Source: Aliivibrio_A kagoshimensis (GTDB lineage: Bacteria > Pseudomonadota > Gammaproteobacteria > Enterobacterales > Vibrionaceae). From it: a DNA stretch of 32,077 nt. The DNA lies in assembly GCF_050337105.1 (NCBI RefSeq), contig NZ_JAKJSQ010000050.1:1-32077 (forward strand), written 5' to 3'. Below, piece after piece: positions 32,060 to 32,077 of the stretch (position 1 is its first letter; each line of letters begins with the position of its first letter). Under the pieces are notes generated by a model. It saw only the letters and a program-made list of their open reading frames with translations. It was not told the origin of the DNA and ran no database searches. The position numbers and the translations under genes are program-made.

Positions 32060-32077
32060 TAATCTAAAGTTCTTAAG

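Overview
This window is from a Vibrionaceae secondary chromosome (a Vibrio or close relative). The clearest marker is at the right end, where a 664-residue RctB-type initiator, specific to Vibrio chromosome 2, is read leftward. Its start codon lies 57 bases from the window edge, so oriCII should begin just beyond it. The YebC-family gene and the cobQ-cobU pair fit that neighbourhood. No insertion sequence, CRISPR, tRNA or rRNA is seen, and no gene looks broken except the one cut by the left edge.

Layout, left to right. Bases 2-1066: 3' part of a membrane diguanylate cyclase with a periplasmic c-type haem sensor domain. Bases 1130-6127: fructose PTS operon fruBKA, divergent from its regulator cra (fruR), with three near-palindromic operators. 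Bases 6183-9874: an APH-fold kinase, a secreted nidogen-domain protein with a PEP-CTERM-type sorting tail and a good sigma-54 promoter, an IalB-like periplasmic protein, an MmcQ/YjbR protein and a small zinc-ribbon membrane protein. Bases 9984-12221: divergent purine nucleoside transporter punC and regulator punR. Bases 12297-17310: a class II glutamine amidotransferase, a lone citrate lyase ligase gene (citC), and the tricarboxylate transporter operon tctCBA, preceded by a long inverted repeat in its leader. Bases 17770-21033: adenine deaminase under an adenine-type riboswitch, then pseudouridine catabolism genes psuG and psuK. Bases 21223-24888: a LysR regulator, an opine dehydrogenase and a YfcC-family transporter, a probable opine or amino-acid-conjugate uptake and breakdown module. 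Bases 24971-29919: YebC/YeeN-type regulator, two small proteins, an MFS transporter, and cobQ-cobU for cobalamin. Bases 30026-32020: rctB.

Much of the window is catabolic: fructose, purine nucleosides and bases (punC, ade, psuKG), tricarboxylates, and perhaps opines, each with its own local regulator or RNA switch. The most notable points are the sigma-54 promoter plus sorting tail on the nidogen-domain protein, the opine module, the structured tctC leader, and the adenine riboswitch with a long, terminator-like expression platform.
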